Positions 25,776 to 33,796 of a stretch of DNA of 64,000 nucleotides are shown in pieces; position 1 is the first letter of the stretch, and each line of letters starts with the position of its first letter. The notes beneath the pieces are model-generated. The model made no database searches, was not told the DNA's origin, and saw only the letters and a list, made by a program, of their open reading frames with translations. Origin of the DNA: Streptomyces sp. SAT1. GTDB taxonomy: Bacteria; Actinomycetota; Actinomycetes; Streptomycetales; Streptomycetaceae. The DNA lies in contig NZ_CP015849.1 of NCBI RefSeq assembly GCF_001654495.1, positions 3,199,501-3,263,500 of the forward strand, in the 5' to 3' direction. Made by a program: the position numbers and the translations under genes.

Positions 25776-27446
25776 TCACCCGGCGCGGCGATGTTGTTTG
25801 GGACGAGATCGTTTCTCGACGTACATCCGCTCGTCGGCGGACTTCAGCACTTCGTCCGCCGTCATCCCGCAATGGGCCCAGCCGATGCCGAAGCTGGCAC
25901 CGACCCGGACGGCCCGTCCCTCGGCGCGGATGGGCTGGATGATCTCGTTGCGCAGCCGTACGGCGAGGTCCTGGGCGTCGGCGCGGCCGAGGCCGTCGGC
26001 GAGGATCACGAACTCGTCGCCGCCGAGCCGGGCCACCGTGTCGCCGTCGCGGACGCCGCCCGACAGCCGCCGGGCCACCTCGATGAGGACGGCGTCGCCC
26101 GCGTTGTGCCCGAAGCGGTCGTTGATCGACTTGAAGCCGTCCAGGTCGCAGAAGAGGACCGCGAGCCCCTTGGTGCCGTCGTCCCGGTCGCCCTCGGGGG
26201 CGATGGTGTGCACATGGTGGTCGTAGCCGTCGTAGGGCTGTGGACCGGAGTCGAAGTCGAAGCCGTGGTCATGACCGCCGTCGCCCGCCGGATGGACCGG
26301 GTGGCCGTAGGCCGCGTCCAGCGAGGCGAGTTCCTCGGCGTGCGCCGACTGCGGGCGCCGGCACAGGCGGGCGGCGAGCCGGGAGCGCAGCTCGGCGCTG
26401 TTGGGCAGACCGGTCAGGGAGTCGTGGGAGGCGCGGTGGGCGAGGTGCAGCTCGCGGCGCTTGCGCTCCTCGATGTCCTCGACGTGGGTGAGCAGGAAGC
26501 GGGGCCCGTCGGCGGCGTCGGCGACCACCGAGTTGCGCAAAGAGACCCAGACGTAGCTGCCGTCGCGGCGGCCCAGGCGCAGCTCGGCCCGGCCGCCCTC
26601 GGCGGAGGTGCGCAGCAGGGTGCCTATGTCCTCGGGGTGGACGAGGTCGGAGAAGGAGTAGCGGCGCATCGCGGAGGCGGGGCGGCCCAGCAGCCGGCAC
26701 AGGGCGTCGTTGGTGCGCAGGATCCGGCCGTGCTGGTCGCCGCCCATCTCGGCGATGGCCATGCCGGAGGGCGCGTACTCGAAGGCCTGCCGGAAGCTCT
26801 CCTCGCTGGCGCGCAGGGCCTGCTGCTCGCGCTCCAGGCGCACCAGGGCGCGCTGCATGTTCGCGCGCAGCCGGGCGTTGCTGATCGCGATGGCCGCCTG
26901 GAACGCGTACACCTGGAGCGCCTCGCGGCCCCAGGCGCCGGGGCGGCGGCCGTTGCGCGGGCGGTCCACGGAGAGCACGCCGAGCAGCTCGCCCGGGGAG
27001 CCGCCGGGCGCGCCGGGCGAGTACATCGGGGCGAAGAGCCGGTCGGAGGGGTGCCACTCGTCCTCGAAGCGGGGAGCGGGCCCGTCGGTGTACCACTGCG
27101 GGACGTCGTCGTCGTCGAGGACCCAGCCCTCGGTGTGCGGGATGAAGACCAGGTCGCCCCAGGACTCGCCCATGGTCAGCCGGCGCTCCCAGGAGGCGCG
27201 GGAGCCGACCCGGCCGGTGATCAGGGCCTCGGCGGCGGGGTTCCCGGAGAAGGCGGCGACGACGAGGTCGCCGTCGGGGCGTACGAGGTTGACGCACGCC
27301 AGTTCGTATCCGAGGCCGGTCACGACGCCGTCGGCCACGGTCTGGAGCGTGTCGGCCAGGCTGCGCGCGGTGTTCATGTCCGCCATGACCTGGTGCAGCT
27401 GCCGCAGGGTCGCAAGGCGGACGTACGGCTCCGACTCGGTCTCCAT
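25776..27446 (-). CDS. cdgB: Diguanylate cyclase with GAF and PAS domains
   Basis: A 556-residue c-di-GMP synthase. The GAF domain spans about 15-195, the PAS/PAC about 215-335 (SFRQAFEYAPSGMAIAEMGG; FLLTHVEDIEERK) and GGDEF about 345-550. The catalytic motif is intact: LGGDEFV, GGDEF at 475-479. An inhibitory-site RxxD (RDGD, 466-469) is placed five residues before it, so product inhibition is expected. A His/Asp/Gly-rich insertion (about 369-428) interrupts the GGDEF domain after its first helix. Domain order and neighbours match CdgB of S. coelicolor, a BldD target affecting development. The ATG follows GGAGGG. A BldD-type box and a Crp-type palindrome lie upstream. Confidence 0.92.
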   Translation of the reverse strand: METESEPYVRLATLRQLHQVMADMNTARSLADTLQTVADGVVTGLGYELACVNLVRPDGDLVVAAFSGNPAAEALITGRVGSRASWERRLTMGESWGDLVFIPHTEGWVLDDDDVPQWYTDGPAPRFEDEWHPSDRLFAPMYSPGAPGGSPGELLGVLSVDRPRNGRRPGAWGREALQVYAFQAAIAISNARLRANMQRALVRLEREQQALRASEESFRQAFEYAPSGMAIAEMGGDQHGRILRTNDALCRLLGRPASAMRRYSFSDLVHPEDIGTLLRTSAEGGRAELRLGRRDGSYVWVSLRNSVVADAADGPRFLLTHVEDIEERKRRELHLAHRASHDSLTGLPNSAELRSRLAARLCRRPQSAHAEELASLDAAYGHPVHPAGDGGHDHGFDFDSGPQPYDGYDHHVHTIAPEGDRDDGTKGLAVLFCDLDGFKSINDRFGHNAGDAVLIEVARRLSGGVRDGDTVARLGGDEFVILADGLGRADAQDLAVRLRNEIIQPIRAEGRAVRVGASFGIGWAHCGMTADEVLKSADERMYVEKRSRPKQHRRAG

Positions 27447-27545
27447 GCTCGCCCTCCCCCCGAGACCTCGCAGTGAATCAAAGGGTCTACTTCGGCGTAT
27501 CGTGCGTGCGGTCTACGCCACTGAATCACAGCGTGAAGCCCACTC

Positions 27546-27560
27546 GGTACACAGGGTCAA
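27546..27560 (-). promoter_or_regulatory. BldD-type box upstream of cdgB
   Basis: GGTACACAGGGTCAA fits the BldD consensus nTnACnC(A/T)GnGTnAn at every fixed position except the first T. It lies 100-114 bases before the cdgB ATG and overlaps a minus-strand TTGACC that could be a -35 element. BldD control of cdgB is known in S. coelicolor. Confidence 0.7.
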
Positions 27561-27574
27561 CAATTCACGCTGCT

Positions 27575-27590
27575 TGTGACTCAAGTCACA
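27575..27590. promoter_or_regulatory. Perfect Crp-type palindrome upstream of cdgB
   Basis: TGTGA-CTCAAG-TCACA matches the CRP consensus TGTGA-N6-TCACA at all ten fixed positions, and also the GTG-N6-GNCAC form reported for Streptomyces Crp. It lies about 130 bases before cdgB and 14 bases upstream of the BldD-type box. Binding is inferred. Confidence 0.65.
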
Positions 27591-27727
27591 GGCGAACATG
27601 AACAATTGGGTAGAGTTTCTGCTTTTTCCCAAGCGTTGACGGAACGCAAACTCTCTCGTGTGCGGACATGATGCACGAGACGGCCGCCGAACGGGTCGGA
27701 ATCGCTGGTTCCGATGTTTTCGCGGGG

Positions 27728-27812
27728 GTTCGACGGTTGCGGGGGGGGTCGACGGTTGCGGGGGTTCGACGGCTGTGGGGTTCGACGGCTGTGGGGTTCG
27801 ACGGCTGCCCGC
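27728..27812. repeat. Five-copy 16-19 bp tandem repeat (GGTTCGACGGCTGTGG family)
   Basis: TCGACGG recurs at 27730, 27749, 27766, 27782 and 27798, each followed by TTGCGG or CTGTGG. Period shrinks from 19 to 16 bases and the last copies are identical, the usual sign of slipped-strand growth. It lies in the 442-base gap between cdgB and the flavin reductase gene, with no coding potential of its own. Confidence 0.8.
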
Positions 27813-27888
27813 TGGGTCCGTGGACCTAGGTCCGGGCTCGGGCCATGGCCCGATGCGGGCGGCGCGGGCCGGTCATTAGCGTTGTTGT

Positions 27889-28473
27889 GTGCTGAACACT
27901 TCCTCCGCCCCGTCCTCCGCCCTCGCCCCGGCCTTTCCCGGGCATGCTGAGGGGGTGACCGACGACGAGTTCCGTGCCGCGATGTCCCGGCTGGCCGCGG
28001 GCGTGGTCCTGGTGACCGCGCAGGAGCCGCCGCTCGACGCGGAGGACCCGCTGGCGCCGGTGGGCGAGGACGTGGGCATGACCGCGACGGCGTTCCTCTC
28101 GGTGTCCCTGGACCCGCCGCTGGCCCTGGTCAGCCTGCGCACCGGCTCCCGCATGGACGACCTGCTCGCGGAACAGCCGCTGTGGGCGGTGTCCGTCCTG
28201 ACCGGGAACCAGCGGCACATCGCCGGCCGCTTCGCGATGAAGGGCCGCATCAGCGACCGTCTGCTCTTCGCGGACGCCCCCCACACGCGCGGCGAGGTGT
28301 CCGGCGCCCCGCTGGTGGACGACGCGCTGGCCACCCTGGAGCTGCGCACCGAGCAGCGGGTCCCGGCGGGCGACCACACCCTGGTCGTCGGCCGCGTCCT
28401 GACGGCCCGCCTCCCGGGCGCCGACGACGGCCCGCTGCTGTACTTCCGGGGGCGGTACCGGCAGCTGGGCTGA
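27889..28473 (+). CDS. Flavin reductase-like domain protein
   Basis: A 194-residue protein of the FMN-binding flavin reductase family. Recognisable blocks are RAAMSRLAAGVVLVTA, GMTATAFLSVSLDPPLALVSL, NQRHIAGRFA, and DHTLVVGRVL near the end. It supplies reduced flavin or acts as an FMN oxidoreductase in the cytosol; the partner is unknown. Start: GTG at 27889; the GTG at 27955 (VTDDEFR), with a GAGGGG immediately before it, is equally possible and would remove 22 non-conserved residues. Confidence 0.8.
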   Translation: MLNTSSAPSSALAPAFPGHAEGVTDDEFRAAMSRLAAGVVLVTAQEPPLDAEDPLAPVGEDVGMTATAFLSVSLDPPLALVSLRTGSRMDDLLAEQPLWAVSVLTGNQRHIAGRFAMKGRISDRLLFADAPHTRGEVSGAPLVDDALATLELRTEQRVPAGDHTLVVGRVLTARLPGADDGPLLYFRGRYRQLG

Positions 28474-28598
28474 GCGGGGCCTCCGGGGGGCGGCAGCAAC
28501 CGCCCTCCTCCCCCGGCCCCTGGGTCTCACCCCTGTCCCTCGGGCCTCGGGCCGTAATCCGGTGGCCGGGCGGCGGACGCGCCGCCTACGGTGCGCGC

Positions 28599-29102
28599 AT
28601 GACGCCCCCCGGCCCCGGCCCCGGCTCAGCGCCCCGCCTCGAAGAGATCACCCCGGCGAACCTGGACGCCGCCCTCGGCATCCGGGTCCGCCCCGACCAG
28701 GAGCACGCGGTCGCGCCGGTCGTGAAGTCCCTGGCCGAGGCGTACGCGTGGCCGGGCGTCGCCTGGCCGCGCCTGATCGTCGACGACGGGCGTCCCGTGG
28801 GCTTCCTGATGGCCTTCCTCGGCATCGACTGGCACCAGGACGGCAGCGAACTGCGCTCGGGGCTGTGGCGGCTGAACATCGCGGCCGGCGAGCAGGGCCG
28901 CGGCTACGGCCGGTTCGCCGTCGGCGCCGTAGCGGCGGAGATCCGCCGCCGGGGCGAGAGGGAGATGTACGTGTCCTGGCACCCCGGTCCGGACGGCCCG
29001 GAGCGCTTCTACCTCGGGCTCGGCTTCCGTACGAACGGGGAGACGAGCGGGGGCCAGACGGTGGGCGTGCTCGGCCTGGAGGCGGTCCCGGCCGGGACGT
29101 GA
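28599..29102 (+). CDS. GNAT-family N-acetyltransferase
   Basis: A 167-residue acetyltransferase. The acetyl-CoA pyrophosphate loop appears as EQGRGYGRFAVGAV, preceded by LWRLNIAAG and followed by FYLGLGFRTNGE, the usual GNAT beta5 region. The substrate is unknown; the architecture resembles spermidine/diamine acetyltransferases. The ATG at 28599 has no strong ribosome site. Confidence 0.8.
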   Translation: MTPPGPGPGSAPRLEEITPANLDAALGIRVRPDQEHAVAPVVKSLAEAYAWPGVAWPRLIVDDGRPVGFLMAFLGIDWHQDGSELRSGLWRLNIAAGEQGRGYGRFAVGAVAAEIRRRGEREMYVSWHPGPDGPERFYLGLGFRTNGETSGGQTVGVLGLEAVPAGT

Positions 29103-29150
29103 GCGCGCCCGCGGGCACATGACCGCGACAGCGACCGCTGTGCCTGCCGC

Positions 29151-29588
29151 CTACCCCCAGTCACGACCCGTGCGGCCCCGCTTCGTCTCCGAGCGCTGCT
29201 TCTTCTCGCGCAGCCGCCGCTCGTTGATCCCGCGGGGGATGCGGGTGGGCCTGCGGGGCTTGGGCGGGGGCGCGGTCGCCTCGGCGAGGAGCGCGGCGAG
29301 GCGTACGGCGGCGGTCTCGCGGTTGCGCCACTGGGAGCGGTGCTCGGAGGCGCGGACGGTGACGACGCCGTCGACGAGCCGGCCGGCCAGCCGGTGCAGG
29401 GCGCGCTCCTTCCACACCTCGGGCAGCGCCTCGGTGTTCGCCAGGTCGAAGCGCAGCTCCACCTGGCTGTCGGAGGTGTTGACGTGCTGGCCGCCGGGCC
29501 CCGAGGACCGCGAGAAGCGCCAGACCAGCTCGGCCTCGGGGAGCACGACGGAGCCGCGGATGACATGGGGACCGGACATGTCCTCCAT
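29151..29588 (-). CDS. arfB: Peptidyl-tRNA hydrolase ArfB (ribosome rescue)
   Basis: A 145-residue release-factor-like protein. The catalytic GGQ is in RSSGPGGQHVNTSDSQVEL. The C-terminal tail is basic (KPRRPTRIPRGINERRLREKKQRSETKRGR), matching the ArfB/YaeJ tail that enters the empty mRNA channel. It has no codon-recognition domain. It releases peptides from ribosomes stalled without a stop codon. The start may be the ATG at 29588 or the one at 29579. Confidence 0.9.
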   Translation of the reverse strand: MEDMSGPHVIRGSVVLPEAELVWRFSRSSGPGGQHVNTSDSQVELRFDLANTEALPEVWKERALHRLAGRLVDGVVTVRASEHRSQWRNRETAAVRLAALLAEATAPPPKPRRPTRIPRGINERRLREKKQRSETKRGRTGRDWG

Positions 29589-29786
29589 GGTCCCTCGCGT
29601 GTCCGGGTCACGTCACCGGAATTTCGGTACCGGTGGTACCGGTCGGGGCTGTCCGGGCTGACCGGGCGTTCGAACCCACCTTGGTAAAAAAGGTAAAGGC
29701 GTCAGGAACCATGGGGACCCTCTCGGCGTTCCTAGGGGTGGCGGTAGCTTCGTCCGCACACGCAACGAGGGAAGGGACTCCCAACA

Positions 29787-30362
29787 ATGGCTGTAAGCCT
29801 CTCCAAGGGCGGCAATGTCTCGCTCACCAAGGAAGCTCCGGGCCTGACCGCCGTCACCGTGGGCCTCGGCTGGGACGTCCGCACCACCACCGGCACGGAC
29901 TTCGACCTCGACGCCTCCGCGATCGCGGTCAACACCCAGGGCAAGGTCTACTCCGACGGCCACTTCGTCTTCTTCAACAACAAGCAGACCCCGGACAACA
30001 CCATCGTCCACACCGGTGACAACCGCACCGGCGAGGGCGAGGGCGACGACGAGGCGATCAACGTCAACCTGGCCGGCCTCCCGGCCGACATCGACAAGAT
30101 CGTCTTCCCGGTCTCCATCTACGACGCCGAGAACCGCGGGCAGAACTTCGGCCAGGTGCGCAACGCGTACATCCGCATCATCAACCAGGCCGGCGGCGCC
30201 GAGATCGCCCGCTACGACCTGTCGGAGGACGCCGCCACCGAGACCGCCATGGTCTTCGGCGAGCTGTACCGCAACGGCGCGGAGTGGAAGTTCCGCGCCG
30301 TCGGCCAGGGCTACGCCTCGGGCCTCGTGGGCATCGCGCAGGACTTCGGCGTGAGCGTCTGA
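29787..30362 (+). CDS. TerD-family calcium-binding stress protein
   Basis: A 191-residue TerD-domain protein: [19 protein letters not shown] at the start, [35 protein letters not shown] (acidic calcium-binding stretch) and [23 protein letters not shown]. TerD proteins bind calcium and are linked to tellurite and other stress resistance. Streptomyces carries many paralogues, so a specific role cannot be given. The ATG follows an AGGGA site. No other ter genes adjoin it. Confidence 0.95.
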   Translation: MAVSLSKGGNVSLTKEAPGLTAVTVGLGWDVRTTTGTDFDLDASAIAVNTQGKVYSDGHFVFFNNKQTPDNTIVHTGDNRTGEGEGDDEAINVNLAGLPADIDKIVFPVSIYDAENRGQNFGQVRNAYIRIINQAGGAEIARYDLSEDAATETAMVFGELYRNGAEWKFRAVGQGYASGLVGIAQDFGVSV

Positions 30363-30380
30363 CGCGCCGCCACGCCAGGC

Positions 30381-30418
30381 CCGGAGCCCGGATCCGCGAC
30401 GGCGGGTCCGGGCTCCGG
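30381..30418 (+). terminator. Terminator hairpin after the TerD-family gene
   Basis: A 17-base arm (30381-30397) pairs with 30402-30418, with one mismatch and a four-base loop. It lies about 20 bases after the TerD stop. Confidence 0.75.
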
Positions 30419-30454
30419 CGCGCTCACGGCGCCGCCCGCGCGTAGGTTCCCCCT

Positions 30455-30994
30455 GTGATCATCGAACCTCTCGTGCTCTCCCCCGACCGCGCCCTGCCGG
30501 GCGAGCTGCTGACCGAACTCACCGCGCTCTACGCCTCCCAGCGCGACTTCCACGCCCTGAGCGGCGACTTCCCCGACCCGGACGACGTCCGCCCGGAGCA
30601 GGTCGCCGCCGCGCTCGCCGACGAGCTGGCCCATCCCGGCGCACAGGTGCTGCTGGCCCGCAGCGAGGGTGCCCTGGTCGGCGTCGCGATCACCCTGGAC
30701 CACCACCCCGACCCGGCCGACCCCGACCCGTGGATCGGTCTGCTGATGGTGGACGCGGCGGCCCGCCGCCGGGGCCACGGCCGCCGCCTGGCCTCCCTCG
30801 TCGAGGACCGCTTCCGCGCGGCAGGCCGCACCGCCGTACGCCTCGCCGTCCTGGACGGCAACCACCCGGCCCTCGCCTTCTGGACCGCCCTCGGCTACCG
30901 CCCCCTCGCCCACCGCCGCGACCGCGAGGGCAACCGCCCGTGCACGGTCCTGCGCAAGGAACTGGGCACCGGCTCGGACCGGGCCGCGAGCTAG
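30455..30994 (+). CDS. GNAT-family N-acetyltransferase
   Basis: A 179-residue acetyltransferase. WIGLLMVDAAARRRGHGRRLASLVE carries the acetyl-CoA binding R-R-G-H-G-R motif and AFWTALGYRPL is the usual GNAT C-terminal block. The N-terminal 80 residues are of the general GNAT fold. Substrate unknown. The GTG at 30455 begins the first strand. Confidence 0.85.
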   Translation: MIIEPLVLSPDRALPGELLTELTALYASQRDFHALSGDFPDPDDVRPEQVAAALADELAHPGAQVLLARSEGALVGVAITLDHHPDPADPDPWIGLLMVDAAARRRGHGRRLASLVEDRFRAAGRTAVRLAVLDGNHPALAFWTALGYRPLAHRRDREGNRPCTVLRKELGTGSDRAAS

Positions 30995-31045
30995 GGGCGG
31001 ACGGCCTGAACGAAGGCGAAGGCGGAGGCGGAGGCGGGCCGGGCG

Positions 31046-31690
31046 TCAGGGCCGGGTGAAGGTCATGTGGGTGATGCCGCTGGGGGTCGTCACGGACTCG
31101 ACCCGGAAGCGCTTCTCCAGCCCTTCGAGTCCGTCCCACAGGCGCTCGCCCCGGCCCAGGACGATCGGGACGACGGCGATGTGCAGATGGTCGACGAGGT
31201 CTTCGGCGAGGAACTCGCGGACCGTGGTCGGGCCGCCGCCGATCCGCACGTCCAGGCCGCCCGCGGCGTCGCGCGCCTGACGGAGCGCCTCCTGCGGTGT
31301 GGCGTCGATGAAGTGGAATGTGGTGCCGCCCTCCATCTCCACCGAGGGGCGCGGGTGGTGGGTCAGGACGAACACCGGGGTGTGGAAGGGCGGGTTGGGC
31401 CCCCACCAGCCGACCCAGTCGTCGTCCTCCCACGGCCCGCGCTGGGGGCCGAACTTGTTGCGGCCCATGATCTCCGCCCCGATGCCGGCGTCCCAGGTGC
31501 CGGCGACGGCGTCATCGACTCCATGGCTCCCGTCCGGCTTGTCCTGCATCCGCCGGAAGGTACTGGTCGGGAAGAACCACTCGTGGAGCCGCGCGCCGGC
31601 GTGGCCGAACGGGGCGTCGAGACTCTGTCCCTCACCGGTGGCGAATCCGTCGACGGAGACGGAGAAGTTGTGGACCCTCACGCGGGACAT
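31046..31690 (-). CDS. Dihydrofolate reductase-family protein (RibD C-terminal-like)
   Basis: A 214-residue reductase of the RibD_C/DHFR-like fold: VHNFSVSVDGFATGEG at the start, EIMGRNKFGPQRGPW, PVFVLTHHPRPSVEMEGGTTF, and IGGGPTTVREFLAEDLVDHLHI, the NADPH-binding and strand motifs. This group is common beside HxlR or ArsR regulators; natural substrates are unknown. The ATG at 31690 has an AGGAG site. It diverges from an HxlR regulator and shares an operator-like palindrome with it. Confidence 0.88.
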   Translation of the reverse strand: MSRVRVHNFSVSVDGFATGEGQSLDAPFGHAGARLHEWFFPTSTFRRMQDKPDGSHGVDDAVAGTWDAGIGAEIMGRNKFGPQRGPWEDDDWVGWWGPNPPFHTPVFVLTHHPRPSVEMEGGTTFHFIDATPQEALRQARDAAGGLDVRIGGGPTTVREFLAEDLVDHLHIAVVPIVLGRGERLWDGLEGLEKRFRVESVTTPSGITHMTFTRP

Positions 31691-31717
31691 TGCACGGACT
31701 CCTGCCCTCGAAGCGAT

Positions 31718-31783
31718 GTGATTGCGAAATGCAATCACCAGCCGCGAGTGAGCCTAGACTCGGTGGTGGCGGAGTGCAATCAC
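31718..31783. promoter_or_regulatory. HxlR operator candidate in the divergent gap
   Basis: GTGATTGC-GAAAT-GCAATCAC (31718-31738) is a perfect 8-bp inverted repeat. GCAATCAC recurs at 31776-31783, just before the ribosome site of the regulator gene. A TAGACT -10-like hexamer lies between at 31755. The arrangement fits repression of both genes by the adjacent HxlR protein. Confidence 0.7.
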
Positions 31784-31794
31784 TGGAGGTGGGA

Positions 31795-32292
31795 ATGCGG
31801 GACGAACCGCGGTCCGGATGCGCGATCAACGCGGCGGTGGAGGCACTCGGGGACCGGTGGAGCCTCATCGTCCTGCGCGACGTGGTCTTCGGCGGACGCA
31901 GGCACTTCCGCGAGCTGCTCAGCCACTCCGAGGAGGGGATCGCGTCGAACATCCTCAGCAGCCGCCTCAAGGCCCTCGTCGCCGGCGGACTCCTCACCCG
32001 CGAGCAGGCCGAACGAGGACACCGGGCGACCTACAGCCTCACGGAAGCGGGCATCCAGACGGTCCCCGTCATGGCCGCGCTCGGCTCCTGGGGCATGCGG
32101 CACCGCCCGACCACCCCCGAACTCACCGTCCGCGCCCGCCTCCTGGAGGAAGGCGGCCCGCAGCTCTGGCAGAACCTCATGGACGAACTCCGCGAGACCC
32201 ACCTGGGCACCCCCCGCCCCGACCCCCACCAGCCCCGCGCCTCCGAACTCCTCCGGACGGCCTACGAACAGGCGCTCACGGAGATCCGCTGA
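31795..32292 (+). CDS. HxlR-family transcriptional regulator
   Basis: A 165-residue winged-helix regulator. CAINAAVEALGDRWSLIVLRDVVFGGRRHFRELL is the HxlR signature including the conserved N-terminal Cys; GIASNILSSRLKALVAGGLL is the recognition region. The C-terminal 60 residues extend past the usual domain. Members often sense electrophiles through the Cys. The ATG at 31795 has a GGAGG site. It is divergent from the DHFR-like reductase, its likely target. Confidence 0.92.
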   Translation: MRDEPRSGCAINAAVEALGDRWSLIVLRDVVFGGRRHFRELLSHSEEGIASNILSSRLKALVAGGLLTREQAERGHRATYSLTEAGIQTVPVMAALGSWGMRHRPTTPELTVRARLLEEGGPQLWQNLMDELRETHLGTPRPDPHQPRASELLRTAYEQALTEIR

Positions 32293-32340
32293 CGCGGTCC
32301 TCCGACCGCGCGGACGGACGGCACCGAGGTCTCGCCCGCC

Positions 32341-33756
32341 TCAGGAGTGGGCCGGTTTGCCCTCGCCGTACAGCCAGTCGTGCCAGATGGGGGTGAAGTC
32401 CTTGCCGGGGGACTGTTTCTCGACGTAGGCCGTGAAGTCGGCGGTGGAGGCGGTGCCGTGGCGGTGGGTGGCGGCCCAGCCCTGGATGATGTCGTAGAAG
32501 GTGTCGTCGCCGACGGTCTGGCGGATCTTGTGCAGGACCATGGCGCCGCGCGAGTAGACGGGTTCGTCGGAGATGTGCGCGGCGCCGGAGGGGCGGGCCG
32601 GCGGGAAGGACCAGAGTTCGTCGCTGTCGACACCGCTGTCCTTGGCGCCGTCGTACAGCTCCTGGAAGGTCTCCTGGGCGCTGGGGCCGTCGTGGTCCTC
32701 GTCCCAGAGCCACTCCGCGTAGGTGGCGAAGCCCTCGTTGAGCCACATGTCCCGCCAGCTCCTGGGGGTGACGGAGTCGCCGTACCACTGGTGGGCCAGT
32801 TCGTGGACGAGGGTGGCGGTGTCGGGGGCGCCGGGGAAGGTGGGCCGGTTCTGGGTCTCCAGGGCGTAGGTGCCGTCCGGGAGCCGGTCGACGATCGCTC
32901 CGGTGGAGGAGAAGGGGTACGGGCCGAAGTTGTACTCCGCCCAGTCCATGATCTCGGGGAGCTGCCCGAGCACGGCGTCGCTCGCCTTGGCCAGGGACGG
33001 ATCGACGGCCGTGTAGACCGGCAGGCCGTTCTTCAGCGTGGAGCGGCGCACGTCGAAGTCGCCGATCGCGACCGTGGCGAGATAGCTGGCCATCGGCTCC
33101 CCGGTGCGCCAGCGGTAGGTGGTGCGGCCCCCGGCGGTCGTCGTGCCCGTCAGCTCGCCGTTGGAGACGGCCGTGAGCTTCCCGTTCGCCGGCACGCTGA
33201 CGGCGATGTCATAAGTGGCCTTGTCGGAGGGATGGTTGTTGGAGGGGAACCAGGCCATGGAGCCGACCGGCTGGCCGAGGGCCAGCGCGCCGTCGGACGT
33301 GGGCAGCCAGCCCTCCTTGGACCCGTCGGGGTCGGTGAGGGTCTGCGGGGTGCCCGCGTAGCGGACCGTGGTGCTGAACGTCTCGCCCTTGTCCAGCCCG
33401 TCGTGCGGCCGGACCGTCAGTTCCTGCCCGGCCCGGTTGAAGCGGGCCTCCCTGCCCTCCACCGTCACGCTCCGCACCTCCATCCCCTTGAGGTCGAGGT
33501 CGAAGGCGGACAGGTCCTCGGTGGCGCGGGCGGTGATCACCGCGGTGCCGGTGAGGCGGCGCGGGCCGGGGTCGTAGGCGAGCGTGAGCCCGTAGTGGGA
33601 CACGTCGTACCCGCCGTTGCCCGCCTTGGGGAAGTACGGGTCGCGCAGGCCGGAGCCGCCCGGCTTGCCGTGGACACCGCCGTCGCAGGCGGTCAGGGGG
33701 AGGGCGCAGAGCAGTAACGCGCCGACGGCTCGGGCAAACGGTGCGGTACGGGACAC
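32341..33756 (-). CDS. M1-family metallopeptidase, lipoprotein
   Basis: A 471-residue gluzincin. The signal peptide ends LPLTAC, a lipobox, so the enzyme is probably anchored outside the membrane. The N-terminal beta domain (about 40-230) precedes the catalytic domain with HELAHQWYGD (two zinc His) and WLNEGFATYAEWLW (third ligand Glu). A final helical part is present but the long M1 C-terminal domain is absent, so it is a short-form M1 peptidase. The usual GAMEN is replaced by a YALETQN-type segment. The GTG at 33756 is chosen; an ATG at 33789 would add 11 residues and approach the divergent gene. Confidence 0.88.
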   Translation of the reverse strand: MSRTAPFARAVGALLLCALPLTACDGGVHGKPGGSGLRDPYFPKAGNGGYDVSHYGLTLAYDPGPRRLTGTAVITARATEDLSAFDLDLKGMEVRSVTVEGREARFNRAGQELTVRPHDGLDKGETFSTTVRYAGTPQTLTDPDGSKEGWLPTSDGALALGQPVGSMAWFPSNNHPSDKATYDIAVSVPANGKLTAVSNGELTGTTTAGGRTTYRWRTGEPMASYLATVAIGDFDVRRSTLKNGLPVYTAVDPSLAKASDAVLGQLPEIMDWAEYNFGPYPFSSTGAIVDRLPDGTYALETQNRPTFPGAPDTATLVHELAHQWYGDSVTPRSWRDMWLNEGFATYAEWLWDEDHDGPSAQETFQELYDGAKDSGVDSDELWSFPPARPSGAAHISDEPVYSRGAMVLHKIRQTVGDDTFYDIIQGWAATHRHGTASTADFTAYVEKQSPGKDFTPIWHDWLYGEGKPAHS

Positions 33757-33796
33757 GAGTGCGATCCTATGCGGCTGCCGTGACACCATCCCTTAC

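Noticed and set aside
27575..27590. The cdgB palindrome as a second BldD box
   Set aside because: Its symmetry centre is even-spaced and the right half does not fit the 15-base BldD pattern; the Crp pattern fits every position.
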